Shown here one piece after another: positions 7,623-14,767 of a stretch of 15,410 bases of DNA. A program made the position numbers and the translations under genes. The stretch comes from a bacterium (GTDB taxonomy: Bacteria; Thermosulfidibacterota; Thermosulfidibacteria; Thermosulfidibacterales; JALWSI01). The notes beneath the pieces are model-generated. The model was not told the DNA's origin. It searched no databases and was given only the letters and a program-made list of their open reading frames with translations. Each line of letters opens with the position of its first letter. Position 1 is the stretch's first letter. The stretch covers positions 7,885 to 23,294 of the forward strand of contig JALWSI010000107.1 in the NCBI GenBank assembly GCA_027080315.1, written 5' to 3'.

Positions 7623-8007
7623 ACAGCTCCATTAAGACTCCACCTGTGGACTTGGGGTGTAAAAAGGCAATTCTGGTACCATGGGCCCCTGCCCTTGGCT
7701 TTTTGTCAATGAGCTTGAGTCCCTCTGCCTCGGCCCTTTTCAAGGCCTCTTCAATGTTGTCCACCTGAAAGGCTATGTGGTGAATCCCCTCGCCTTTCTT
7801 CTCAATGAACTTGGCCACTGGAGAGTCGGGAGAGGTGGGCTCTAAAAGCTCTATGCGGCTCTCCCCAACGGTGAGAAAGACCACCTTCACCTTCTGCTCC
7901 TCAACCACCTCTTCTCCCTCAGGTTGAAGCCCCAAGGCCCTGTAGGGAACAATGCCCGACTCTATGCTCTTCACTGCAATGCCTATATGGTTGATCTTTT
8001 TAAGCAT
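7603..8007 (-). CDS. mce: Methylmalonyl-CoA epimerase
   Basis: A 134-aa glyoxalase/VOC-fold enzyme that interconverts (2R)- and (2S)-methylmalonyl-CoA, linking propionyl-CoA and succinyl-CoA. Two babab modules are visible, starting at NHIGIAVKS (6-14) and HHIAFQVDN (76-84). Expected metal ligands are H7, H76/H77 and E127 in [32 protein letters not shown]-type C-terminal residues (about 105-128, here beginning [12 protein letters not shown]) distinguish it from general glyoxalases. It overlaps ruvB by 8 bp and waaA by 20 bp. Its setting between DNA-repair and LPS genes is unusual, since mce commonly sits with the mutase genes. It implies a propionate or succinate route elsewhere in the genome. 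Confidence 0.9.
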   Translation of the reverse strand: MLKKINHIGIAVKSIESGIVPYRALGLQPEGEEVVEEQKVKVVFLTVGESRIELLEPTSPDSPVAKFIEKKGEGIHHIAFQVDNIEEALKRAEAEGLKLIDKKPRAGAHGTRIAFLHPKSTGGVLMELCEESHG

Positions 8008-9055
8008 TTCTCTCCTCCTTTAGACTATCAAGACTCAAAGCCCCGGTTTGCGAGGCTGGTGTTCTGTTGAAGTAACGGTATGCCAAAGCGGTGGCCACTC
8101 TTCCACGAGGGGTACGCTTAATAAACCCCTGCTGTAAAAGGTAGGGCTCGCACACATCCTCTAAGGTCTGTTTCTCCTCGCTTATTGAGGCGGCTATGGT
8201 GTCTATTCCCACTGGTCCACCTTCAAACTTATCAATGATGGTGAGCATAAACTCCCTGTCTAAGGCATCCAGACCTCCATCATCTATCTCCATCATCTCT
8301 AAGGCCCTTTTAGCCACCTCTAAGGTGATCACGTTGTCTGCCCTCGCCTGGGCGTAATCCCGGGCCCGCTTCAACAAGCGGTTCGCCACCCGGGGAGTAC
8401 CCCTTGAACGACGGGCTATCTCGTAGGCCCCCTCCTCATCTATCTCCACCTTCAGGATCTTAGCAGAACGCACAATGATCCTCTTCAACTCCTCTGGGGT
8501 ATAAAACTCCAGCCTGAGCAAGACCCCAAAGCGCTCTCTCAAAGGGGCGGTTAGCAACCCCAACCTCGTTGTGGCCCCCACCAAGGTGAAACGGGGAACA
8601 TTGAGTCTTATGCTTCTCGCTCCAGGCCCCTGGCCCACTATGATGTCTATGGAGAACTCCTCCATGGCAGGATAGAGTATCTCCTCCACCGACGGATTCA
8701 TACGATGAATCTCATCAATGAAGAGGATGTCTCCCTCCTTCAATCCCGTTAGTATGGCTGCAAGATCCCCTGCCCTCTCAAGAACGGGCCCCGAGGTTAT
8801 CCTCAAATTGACCCCCATCTCGTGGGCCAGCACCCCTGCCAATGTGGTTTTGCCCAGTCCCGGGGGCCCGTAGAAGAGGCAGTGGTCTATGGGCTCTCCT
8901 CTGCTCTTTGCGGCAGAGATGAAGACCCTCATGTTCTCCTTAACCTTCTCCTGGCCTATGTACTCCTCAAGCCGCGAGGGTCTAAGGGAGCCCTCAATAA
9001 GGGAGTCCTCTGCTGAGGGACTGCCGCTAACCAGCCTAACCTCACCTTCGCTCAT
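8000..9055 (-). CDS. ruvB: Holliday junction branch migration ATPase RuvB
   Basis: A 351-aa AAA+ motor that drives branch migration of Holliday junctions with RuvA. Walker [10 protein letters not shown] lies near residue 64, Walker B LFIDEIH near 110, the GATTRLG sensor block follows, and the C-terminal winged helix carries the RTPRGRVAT motif. The ATG start follows the ruvA stop by 4 nt with a weak AGGA upstream, suggesting coupling. The length is slightly above the usual 335-345 aa because of a short acidic/serine N-terminal tail and a C-terminal tail. Confidence 0.97.
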   Translation of the reverse strand: MSEGEVRLVSGSPSAEDSLIEGSLRPSRLEEYIGQEKVKENMRVFISAAKSRGEPIDHCLFYGPPGLGKTTLAGVLAHEMGVNLRITSGPVLERAGDLAAILTGLKEGDILFIDEIHRMNPSVEEILYPAMEEFSIDIIVGQGPGARSIRLNVPRFTLVGATTRLGLLTAPLRERFGVLLRLEFYTPEELKRIIVRSAKILKVEIDEEGAYEIARRSRGTPRVANRLLKRARDYAQARADNVITLEVAKRALEMMEIDDGGLDALDREFMLTIIDKFEGGPVGIDTIAASISEEKQTLEDVCEPYLLQQGFIKRTPRGRVATALAYRYFNRTPASQTGALSLDSLKEERNA

Positions 9056-9059
9056 AAAC

Positions 9060-9650
9060 CTATCCTAACACAAGCAAGGCTGCCTTCAACGCCTCTTCTT
9101 CCGATAGCTCTCTTCCCATCTCTTTAAGCTTGACCAAGGCCTTTTCAATCTCTCCCTTGCTGTAGCCCAGGCTTGCAAGGGCCGCCACCACCCCCTCAAA
9201 CTCCTTCTGCACCACCAAAGAGGCCTTTGAGCCATGCTCCCCGGCTTTCTCGGGAAGTTTACCCTTAAGCTCGGTAATCAACCTGGTTGCAGACTTAGCC
9301 CCTACCCCGGGAATAGACTGCAGGCGTTTTGCATCTCCTTCTCTAACCGCCTCCCATAGATCCCCTATGGATAGATGCGAGATCACCGCCAGAGCGGCCT
9401 TTGAGCCCATACGGGGTATAGAGGTGAGCTGCAGAAATATGTCTCTCTCTTCCTTTGTGGAGAAGCCAAATAGCCTAACAGACTGCTGCCCAATCTGAAG
9501 CACTGTCAAGAGCTGGCACTCTTCTCCCTCTTTTGGAACACGGTAGAGGGTTGATAGAGGGGTGGTGAGCTTAAACCCTATCCCCCCTGCATCCAACGCA
9601 ACCCAGTCTTCCCCTTTCTCTAAAACCCTTCCTCTAAGGCTGTGAAGCAT
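9060..9650 (-). CDS. ruvA: Holliday junction DNA-binding protein RuvA
   Basis: A 196-aa protein that binds four-way junctions as a tetramer and loads RuvB. It starts MLHSLRGRV, the usual RuvA opening. It has the N-terminal OB fold (1-65), then helix-hairpin-helix motifs around [15 protein letters not shown] and [15 protein letters not shown], then a flexible linker and the C-terminal RuvB-binding domain (about 150-196, [16 protein letters not shown]). The start lies inside the 3' end of ruvC with a 17-bp overlap. Confidence 0.96.
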   Translation of the reverse strand: MLHSLRGRVLEKGEDWVALDAGGIGFKLTTPLSTLYRVPKEGEECQLLTVLQIGQQSVRLFGFSTKEERDIFLQLTSIPRMGSKAALAVISHLSIGDLWEAVREGDAKRLQSIPGVGAKSATRLITELKGKLPEKAGEHGSKASLVVQKEFEGVVAALASLGYSKGEIEKALVKLKEMGRELSEEEALKAALLVLG

Positions 9651-10125
9651 CTCTCATGGCCTTTCTCATCCCCTCTCTCTGGTTGTGACAAAGGGCCACA
9701 GCCAGGGCATCAGCCTCGTCGCTTGAAAGCTCCCCTTCAATCTTCAATAGCTGCTTAATCACCAGCTTCACCTGCTCCTTCTCTGCCCTTCCGTAACCAA
9801 CCACAGCCTGCTTCACCTCTGCTGGGGTGTATTCGTAAACCGGTATGTTGTGCAGCGCAAAAGAGGCCATAACCGCACCTCTGCAATGGGCCAGCTTCAA
9901 CAGAGCCCTCACGTCTTTGCCGTAAAAGACCTCTTCAATGGCAACAGCCTCTACTCTCACTCTCTCAATCAACTCCGTGGTTGCAGAGAAGAACCTTCCT
10001 GCCCTCTCTGCTAAAGATAGTCTGCTGGACACCTTTATACTTCCCCAACCCAGAGGATGTTCTTTATCGTCTATTATGCCGTATCCCATGCAGAGGGAGC
10101 CTGGGTCTATTCCCATTATCCTCAT
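9634..10125 (-). CDS. ruvC: Crossover junction endodeoxyribonuclease RuvC
   Basis: A 163-aa RNase H-fold nuclease that resolves Holliday junctions. The four acidic catalytic residues are present: D7 in MGIDPGS, E64 in VAIEEVFYGKD, and D136 and D139 in SSDEADALAVALCH. The length is normal. Its ATG overlaps the yebC stop as ATGA. The order yebC-ruvC-ruvA-ruvB is classic in many Gram-negative phyla. Confidence 0.96.
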   Translation of the reverse strand: MRIMGIDPGSLCMGYGIIDDKEHPLGWGSIKVSSRLSLAERAGRFFSATTELIERVRVEAVAIEEVFYGKDVRALLKLAHCRGAVMASFALHNIPVYEYTPAEVKQAVVGYGRAEKEQVKLVIKQLLKIEGELSSDEADALAVALCHNQREGMRKAMRDASQP

Positions 10126-10877
10126 GCAATCTGCCCTAAACGCTCCATTTCGCTATCGGGAATGTCAAAGTTAGAGTAGGTGTTCTGCACCTCATCCAGA
10201 GCCTCTAAGGCGTTAAGCATCTTCAGCAGGCTCTCTGCCTTGCTACCTGTAACCTCCACCTGATTTGAAGGGATCCTGGTTATCTCGGCTCTGTTGACCT
10301 TAACCCCCTGCTCCTCAAGATACTCCTTAACTGCCTCAACCTCAGAGGGCTCGGTGTAGAAGATGACCATCCCCTGGTCTATCTCCATGTCCTCTGCCCC
10401 GCTCTCAAGGGCAAGCTGCATCAAGGCGTCTTCATCTCTCTCCTCTGCCTCAATCTCAATAAGGCCCCTTTGCTGAAAGACCCACGATACACAGCCCGTC
10501 TCCCCCAGGTTACCCCCGTACTTTGAGAAGATGTGTCTCACCTCAGATACCGTACGATTACGATTGTCAGTTATCACCTCAACCATAACCGCAGCCCCTC
10601 CAGGACCGTACCCTTCATAAGTGATCTCCTCGTAAGTGACCCCGGGCAGTTCTCCGGTTCCTCTCTTTATTGCCCTTTCTATGTTCTCTTTGGGCATATT
10701 GGCGGCCTTTGCTGCCGCTATGGCAGAGCGCAGCCTGGGATTGGCGTCAGGATCCCCTCCCCCTTCCCTTGCTGCAACAATGATCTCCCTCGCCAGCTTG
10801 GTGAAAAGCTTGCCCCTCTTTGCATCCTCTTTTGACTTCTTGAACCTGATATTGGCCCACTTGGAGTGCCCAGCCAT
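10122..10877 (-). CDS. yebC: YebC/PmpR/TACO1-family protein
   Basis: A 251-aa member of the YebC/TACO1 family. It begins with the signature MAGHSKWANI; TYEGYGPGGAAVMVE near 85-100 and NRNRTVSEVRHIF just after are also diagnostic. Members have been described as DNA-binding regulators and, more recently, as factors that help ribosomes past difficult sequences such as proline runs; which role applies here is not visible. TAGGAGGT lies 6 nt before the ATG. First gene of the yebC-ruvCAB-mce-waaA run and divergent from the protease gene at 11027. Confidence 0.95.
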   Translation of the reverse strand: MAGHSKWANIRFKKSKEDAKRGKLFTKLAREIIVAAREGGGDPDANPRLRSAIAAAKAANMPKENIERAIKRGTGELPGVTYEEITYEGYGPGGAAVMVEVITDNRNRTVSEVRHIFSKYGGNLGETGCVSWVFQQRGLIEIEAEERDEDALMQLALESGAEDMEIDQGMVIFYTEPSEVEAVKEYLEEQGVKVNRAEITRIPSNQVEVTGSKAESLLKMLNALEALDEVQNTYSNFDIPDSEMERLGQIA

Positions 10878-10925
10878 GGTGTAACCTCCTAAGATTGCTA
10901 TTTAAGGTCTTCGGATAACCCTTTT

Positions 10926-10996
10926 ATTTAACAGGAATCTCCATTTTGGCAAGTGCAGCGCTACCCACTTGACCTGCAGCGGAGGGGAATTAGCTT
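10926..10996. promoter_or_regulatory. Divergent promoter region between yebC and the protease gene, with an inverted repeat
   Basis: Leftward for yebC: TTGCCA (10952-10947) and TTAAAT (10931-10926), 15-nt spacer. Rightward for the protease: TTGACC (10969-10974) and TAGCTT (10991-10996), 16-nt spacer. An inverted repeat CAAGTG (10950-10955) / CACTTG (10966-10971) overlaps both -35 boxes, so one dimeric regulator could affect both genes; alternatively it reflects only the two similar -35 boxes. Both -10 boxes are weak, so this is tentative. Confidence 0.35.
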
Positions 10997-11026
10997 TAAG
11001 AGCGAAAAACTTTGCAGGAGGTGCCT

Positions 11027-11884
11027 ATGCACTATTCACCCAGTTTCTTTGACTTCTTCTGGATGCTTTTGATCCTCTTCTCCTTCACCCCATGGATGAA
11101 GCAGAGAATGCTTGAGGCTGCCAGACTGAAGGTGATGAGGAAGATAGAGAAGGCAAGGGGATCAAGACTGATCAGCATCATCCATAGGCAGGAGGGATTC
11201 TCGTTTTTGGGGATACCCTTCATGAAGTACATAAACATAGAGGACTCAGAAAGGGTGCTCAGAGCCATAAGGCTAACCCCTGACGAGATGCCCATTGACA
11301 TTGTGATGCACACGCCGGGGGGACTGGTTCTGGCCGCTGAGCAGATCGCCACTGCTCTATGTCGCCATAAGGGAAAGGTGACGGTGATGGTTCCTCACTT
11401 TGCCATGTCAGGAGGCACATTCATCGCCCTTGCTGCCGATGAGATCATCATGGATCCAAACGCGGTCCTTGGGCCGGTAGATCCCCAACTGGGAGGCTTC
11501 CCTGCCGCATCCATTGTTAAGGTGGCAAAGGAGAAATCAAAGGACGAGCTCGAGGATAAGACCCTGATCATGGCTGACGTCTCTGAAAAGGCCCTGCAGC
11601 AGGTGAAGAAGAAGGTGTTCCAGATTCTTCAGGAGAAGGGTATGGAGAAAGAGAAGGCGGAGAGGATCGCAGAGGAGCTCTCACAAGGACGCTGGACCCA
11701 TGATTATCCCCTGTTCAAAGAGGATCTGGAGGAACTGGGACTGAAGGTGAGCAACGAGGTTCCCCCAGAGATCTACGACCTTATGGATCTCTACGAGCAG
11801 CCAGTTCAAGCGAGGCCATCGGTTCAGTACATACCTGTACCCTATAAAGAAGAGGCTCCCAGAAAAGGCAAAGCAGAGAATTAG
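11027..11884 (+). CDS. Membrane-anchored ClpP/SppA-like serine protease (SDH proteinase family)
   Basis: A 285-aa protein of the Clp-crotonase superfamily, close to the serine dehydrogenase proteinase (SDH_sah) family. Residues 7-23 are a hydrophobic N-terminal anchor; a basic helical stretch follows. HTPGG at 95-99 forms the oxyanion region, S128 in FAMSGGT is the expected nucleophile, and ADEIIMDPNAVLGPVDPQ (about 137-154) is the typical active-site surround. The C-terminus is charged and probably flexible. An in-frame TTG at 11012 would add five residues, but AGGAGGTG at 11016-11023 lies inside that extension and fits the ATG at 11027. The likely role is membrane protein quality control; no substrate can be named. 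Confidence 0.87.
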   Translation: MHYSPSFFDFFWMLLILFSFTPWMKQRMLEAARLKVMRKIEKARGSRLISIIHRQEGFSFLGIPFMKYINIEDSERVLRAIRLTPDEMPIDIVMHTPGGLVLAAEQIATALCRHKGKVTVMVPHFAMSGGTFIALAADEIIMDPNAVLGPVDPQLGGFPAASIVKVAKEKSKDELEDKTLIMADVSEKALQQVKKKVFQILQEKGMEKEKAERIAEELSQGRWTHDYPLFKEDLEELGLKVSNEVPPEIYDLMDLYEQPVQARPSVQYIPVPYKEEAPRKGKAEN

Positions 11885-11889
11885 GCAAA

Positions 11890-11913
11890 AAGGGGCCGCC
11901 AAGGCGGCCCCTT
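11890..11913. terminator. Bidirectional intrinsic terminator between convergent genes
   Basis: AAGGGGCCGCC (11890-11900) pairs with GGCGGCCCCTT (11903-11913). The hairpin lies 6 nt past the protease stop and 11 nt past the stop of the opposing gene. On the minus strand it is followed by TTTTTGCC, a good U-tract, so it is strongest for the leftward gene; rightward it is followed only by CTGATAA. Confidence 0.85.
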
Positions 11914-11923
11914 CTGATAACCA

Positions 11924-12505
11924 TCACTTGGAAGAGCTCTTTGTCTTGGAATGCGGTTTCTCCTCCTTTTTTGGATAAACCGCCTTAACCTCACCAGAAA
12001 CGGTGTCTATAACAACCTGCCAAAGGGGATTCTTCTTTTTGGAGTCCCAGCAGAGTATTAAAGCTTCGGGATCGTCCCAGTCCATCTTGTATATGATTCT
12101 CTTAGAGCAGCTCTTACCCGTAGCCTTTTTCACCTTCTCAAGCACCTGGGGAGAGTCCATCATCCTGTTGTAAGGCAGGGTGGGTTTACAGGCCTTGGTC
12201 TCAAGAGAGCGGGGTGGATTCAACTTGCTGCCATTAGAAAGCATGTAGTAAGTCCTGTTTTGAGATGGGGAACAGCCTGTTATGAGAAACCTTTTGGTGG
12301 TTCCATTGGCCTTCATGTCCTGAGAATCAAAAGACATGTAAACAAGATCAGGTATCTTCACCCGCTCCTTCAGAAGATTATAGGTGCCTTTAAGGGTCAA
12401 AGAAGGTGCGGGCTTCTGGGCCATCCTGTTAACCACCACCAGATAGAGAAAGAAAAGAGCCAACATCACAAAGGACGAAGTGAGAATCCTATGCTTCAAG
12501 TTCAT
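11924..12505 (-). CDS. Membrane-anchored protein of unknown function, possible PepSY-like fold
   Basis: A 193-aa protein not recognised as a named family. Residues 1-7 are basic and 10-26 are a hydrophobic helix, so it is anchored in the inner membrane with the rest probably in the periplasm. Four cysteines (C78, C106, C133, C152) could form two disulfides. The segment WQVVIDTVSGEVKAVYP (162-178) resembles the closing strand of PepSY-type domains (hydrophobic-D-x-x-x-G-x-hydrophobic); this is a weak resemblance. The last 15 residues are lysine- and serine-rich. AAGGAG precedes the ATG. It appears to be its own transcription unit, bounded by terminators on both sides. Confidence 0.75.
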   Translation of the reverse strand: MNLKHRILTSSFVMLALFFLYLVVVNRMAQKPAPSLTLKGTYNLLKERVKIPDLVYMSFDSQDMKANGTTKRFLITGCSPSQNRTYYMLSNGSKLNPPRSLETKACKPTLPYNRMMDSPQVLEKVKKATGKSCSKRIIYKMDWDDPEALILCWDSKKKNPLWQVVIDTVSGEVKAVYPKKEEKPHSKTKSSSK

Positions 12506-12589
12506 ACTCGAGTCTCCTTTTCCGATTTTATGGAAGCGCTTTTACGAGGCTTCTGTCTTCGTGTCCAGCATCAAATAGCGGCCTAAAAA

Positions 12590-12614
12590 ATGGGGGGCTT
12601 TAAGAGCCCCCCAT
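12590..12614 (-). terminator. Strong intrinsic terminator of the symporter operon
   Basis: A 10-bp stem (ATGGGGGGCT at 12590-12599 with AGCCCCCCAT at 12605-12614) has a 5-nt loop. On the minus strand TTTTTT follows at once. It lies 20 nt past the symporter stop and separates that operon from the unknown gene downstream. Confidence 0.9.
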
Positions 12615-12634
12615 CAAGGTCTTTCCCTTTTACC

Positions 12635-14257
12635 TTACTCTGGCTCGTGAAGCTCCACGCAGTACTTCTGAACGGTCTCTTCAGCAGGTGGTTTGGTCAT
12701 GAGAGAGATGATGATGAAGAGAATGAATCCCACGAATATCCAGTAGAACTGGTGAGGGGTGATGATCTTCTTGTTGAGGAAGAAGAAGTGAGGCTTACCA
12801 AAGTGCATCTTGGCATACAACCAAGTGAAGAAGGTAGCAGGAGCCATCAACACCGCTGTCCAGACAGCCGCTGCCTTGGTGGCCCGCTTCCACCATATAC
12901 CGAGAACCAAAGAGGGTCCTATTGAAGCCAGAATAACCACAAAGGCCCATCCCGACAGGTCAATAATGAGAGCAGGAGGATTGAGGGCAATGAAGGAACA
13001 TACCGCCAAAATTATGACTGTCCAGATCCTGGCTGAGAGAACAGGTTTTTCCTCGGCGAATTTAGACTTGAACACCTTGCCCATCCAGTCACGGGATAAT
13101 AAGGAGTTCAACACCATGATCCAGCCAGCCACTGTGGACATGGCGATGGAGAGACCACCAGCCACTATGATGGCCATAAGAGGCGATGAGCCAATGGACT
13201 CCATAGCGGCAATGGTAGCGTAGTCTGTCACCTTTCCTATACCGAAGGTCTTCTTGATGAGCACAAGGATTATTATGGCAATGGGTTTATGCTTGGCTGC
13301 AGCGATAGGAGCTGCCTTGGCTGCCAAGGGGTGGAAGGATTCCATGATCACCCTGGCACCGGAACCGATGATGGTAAGGGCCAAGTAGAGGGTTGCTCCC
13401 ATGAAAGTGGCCCATATAATGGACTTCTTTGCAGTCTTCACGTCCATGGCGGTGAAGAACCTCACCACCGTATATGGCATGGCCGAGAATCCATAGTGCC
13501 ATGTGAAGTAGAAACCGATCACTCCTAACCACATAGCCATGAAGGGATGCTGCACTCCAGCGGGGGCAGAGGGCATGTTGAAGAACTTGGGGCTGGTGGT
13601 GATCACAGACTGCCAGAAGTGTCCCCATCCTCCCAGCTTAACAATCATGGCAATGGCACCGATACCAGCAGCCAGCACCATGACAACACACTGGAAGGCA
13701 GCGTTCCAGGTGGTGGCGTACATACCACCCAACACCGTGTATAGAAGCACGATGAATGCAGCAATAAGGATACTCAGCTTGTAGGGCAGGTGAAGCAGTG
13801 GCACCATGAAGAGGGCCGTACCCACCAAAGAGAGAACAACATAAAGGATTCCCGCTACAAAGGTGGGAACACCAGCAACAAAGCGCCCTGCAACTGGCAT
13901 CTCGTACCTGTAACAATAGTAGTAAGTAAAAGATACCGGAGCATATTTACGAAGAGGACCTGCCGTCATAAGGGCTGCAATTGGAAAACCTGCAATGATT
14001 CCAACCAAAGCCCACCAGAAGGGATACCCGAGCACAAAGATAAAACAGGGCAATCCCAAGAAACTGGCAGGAGAAAGGAAGGTGGATGTAAGGGCGGCAC
14101 CATTGGCAAACGCTCCCACCGACCTACCAGCCACATAGTAATCATCAGCCCCAGAAGCTAACTTCCTTGAATAAACACCAACACCAATAATGATGAGGAA
14201 GTATAAAACAGCTCCCGCGGCAACTATTGGATCAACGCCTACACCGTACTGATGCAT
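12635..14257 (-). CDS. Sodium:solute symporter, ActP/acetate-permease-like (SSS family)
   Basis: A 540-aa integral membrane protein with about 13 hydrophobic helices. DDYYVAGRSVGAFANG at 38-53 after the first helix, followed by STFLSPASFLG, is the SSS-family signature. GGMYATTWNAAFQCVVM and GGLSIAMSTVAGWIMVLNS are the other conserved blocks, the last matching the sodium-site helix of this family. The subgroup is closest to ActP-like monocarboxylate carriers, so acetate, pyruvate or propionate uptake is plausible, but the substrate cannot be read from sequence. A good AAGGAGGG precedes the ATG. The preceding small membrane protein gene is 17 nt away, a pairing seen in many symporters of this type. 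Carboxylate uptake would suit the pyruvate oxidoreductase and epimerase in this window. Confidence 0.9.
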   Translation of the reverse strand: MHQYGVGVDPIVAAGAVLYFLIIIGVGVYSRKLASGADDYYVAGRSVGAFANGAALTSTFLSPASFLGLPCFIFVLGYPFWWALVGIIAGFPIAALMTAGPLRKYAPVSFTYYYCYRYEMPVAGRFVAGVPTFVAGILYVVLSLVGTALFMVPLLHLPYKLSILIAAFIVLLYTVLGGMYATTWNAAFQCVVMVLAAGIGAIAMIVKLGGWGHFWQSVITTSPKFFNMPSAPAGVQHPFMAMWLGVIGFYFTWHYGFSAMPYTVVRFFTAMDVKTAKKSIIWATFMGATLYLALTIIGSGARVIMESFHPLAAKAAPIAAAKHKPIAIIILVLIKKTFGIGKVTDYATIAAMESIGSSPLMAIIVAGGLSIAMSTVAGWIMVLNSLLSRDWMGKVFKSKFAEEKPVLSARIWTVIILAVCSFIALNPPALIIDLSGWAFVVILASIGPSLVLGIWWKRATKAAAVWTAVLMAPATFFTWLYAKMHFGKPHFFFLNKKIITPHQFYWIFVGFILFIIISLMTKPPAEETVQKYCVELHEPE

Positions 14258-14274
14258 ACTCCATCCCTCCTTTA

Positions 14275-14475
14275 TTAATCAGAGGCCACCATGAAGGCCA
14301 CACCAAGGTTTACGATGTAGAGCGCCCCTATCCAGCAATACCAAGTAGGTGCAGGAGCTCCGGCTATGAAGGTCTTGGAGAGATTGGGATTAAGGGCCTC
14401 CATAAACCACCAGAAAAACGCATAACCATAAAGGATCACAAAAGCCAATATCAACTTCTTGGGAACCTTTACCAT
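14275..14475 (-). CDS. Small two-helix membrane protein, probable symporter accessory subunit
   Basis: A 66-aa protein. Residues 8-27 and 44-64 are membrane helices joined by a short loop containing NPNLSKTF and PAPTW. It is unlike the 100-aa YjcH (DUF485) that precedes actP in enteric bacteria: it is shorter and lacks the N-terminal cytoplasmic helix, but the position and the two-helix layout are the same. AGGAGGT lies 9 nt before the ATG, and the symporter gene follows after 17 nt. It is likely needed for stability or assembly of the symporter (inference from context). I did not recognise a named family. Confidence 0.8.
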   Translation of the reverse strand: MVKVPKKLILAFVILYGYAFFWWFMEALNPNLSKTFIAGAPAPTWYCWIGALYIVNLGVAFMVASD

Positions 14476-14482
14476 CTTAATC

Positions 14483-14563
14483 TTACCTCCTTTTCAGAAT
14501 TGCTAACCATCTGTACTCAACCCATAAACTCCCCCCTTCTTCAATCGCTTTACTAATCAACAT
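14483..14563 (-). CDS. Possible 26-codon upstream ORF (leader peptide) of the transporter operon
   Basis: ATG at 14563 opens a 26-codon frame beginning MLISKAIEEGG, ending at TAA 14485-14483. The last codons AGG AGG TAA form the Shine-Dalgarno sequence of the next gene. Ribosomes finishing this ORF would thus sit on that site, which would allow translational coupling or occlusion. Its own GGAGGTGAT is 11 nt before the ATG counting from the end of the match, a little long. It could easily be chance. Confidence 0.25.
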   Translation of the reverse strand: MLISKAIEEGGSLWVEYRWLAILKRR

Positions 14564-14572
14564 CTTTCTACT

Positions 14573-14639
14573 CTATCACCTCCCTTCTTCAAGCTTCTCC
14601 TGTCCACAAGATATGAGCCCCCTCCTATCACCTCCCTTC
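14573..14639 (-). repeat. Duplicated 15-bp ribosome-binding-like sequence in the leader
   Basis: On the minus strand GAAGGGAGGTGATAG occurs exactly at 14639-14625 and again at 14587-14573, 52 bp apart. Each copy holds GGAGGTGAT, complementary to nine bases of the 16S rRNA 3' end. No standard ATG follows the first copy at normal spacing. Confidence 0.7.
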
Positions 14640-14654
14640 GCTGTAGTCTCAATA

Positions 14655-14699
14655 ACAAAACTGCTTTTGGTGTTCTTTATTGTAGAAGTTTAGTTTTGT
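14655..14699. promoter_or_regulatory. Inverted repeat flanking the leftward promoter, operator candidate
   Basis: ACAAAACT (14655-14662) and its exact complement AGTTTTGT (14692-14699) are 29 bp apart. The right arm covers both -35 boxes; the left arm falls just after the expected leftward transcription start. The layout suits a repressor that bridges two sites, but the region is AT-rich and chance is possible. Confidence 0.4.
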
Positions 14700-14702
14700 C
14701 AA
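14674..14702 (-). promoter_or_regulatory. Promoter of the transporter operon
   Basis: On the minus strand the perfect -35 TTGACA (14702-14697) is followed after 17 nt by TAAAGA (14679-14674), a moderate -10. The transcript would begin near 14667, leaving a leader of about 190 nt before the small membrane protein gene. That is long and is where the repeats and the short ORF lie. Confidence 0.55.
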
Positions 14703-14724
14703 TAGATTTTTTTGTGACTAAAAT
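14696..14724 (+). promoter_or_regulatory. Promoter of the TIM-barrel gene, overlapping the opposing promoter
   Basis: TTGTCA (14696-14701) and TAAAAT (14719-14724) each match consensus in five of six positions with an ideal 17-nt spacer. The start would be near 14731, about 37 nt before the ATG. Its -35 box overlaps five bases of the leftward -35. Confidence 0.65.
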
Positions 14725-14767
14725 TTTGGGTGTGGAACGAAGAGAATCTTTAGGATATTAACCCCCT

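Noticed and set aside
11012-11026. TTG start for the protease gene
   Set aside because: The strong AGGAGGTG at 11016-11023 would be inside the coding sequence; it is correctly spaced for the ATG at 11027.
14557-14607. A 16-codon GTG-initiated frame in the transporter leader, ending over the ATG of the 26-codon frame
   Set aside because: Too short and weakly supported; the AGGAGGGGG upstream is too far from the GTG. Noted only because it adjoins the other leader elements.
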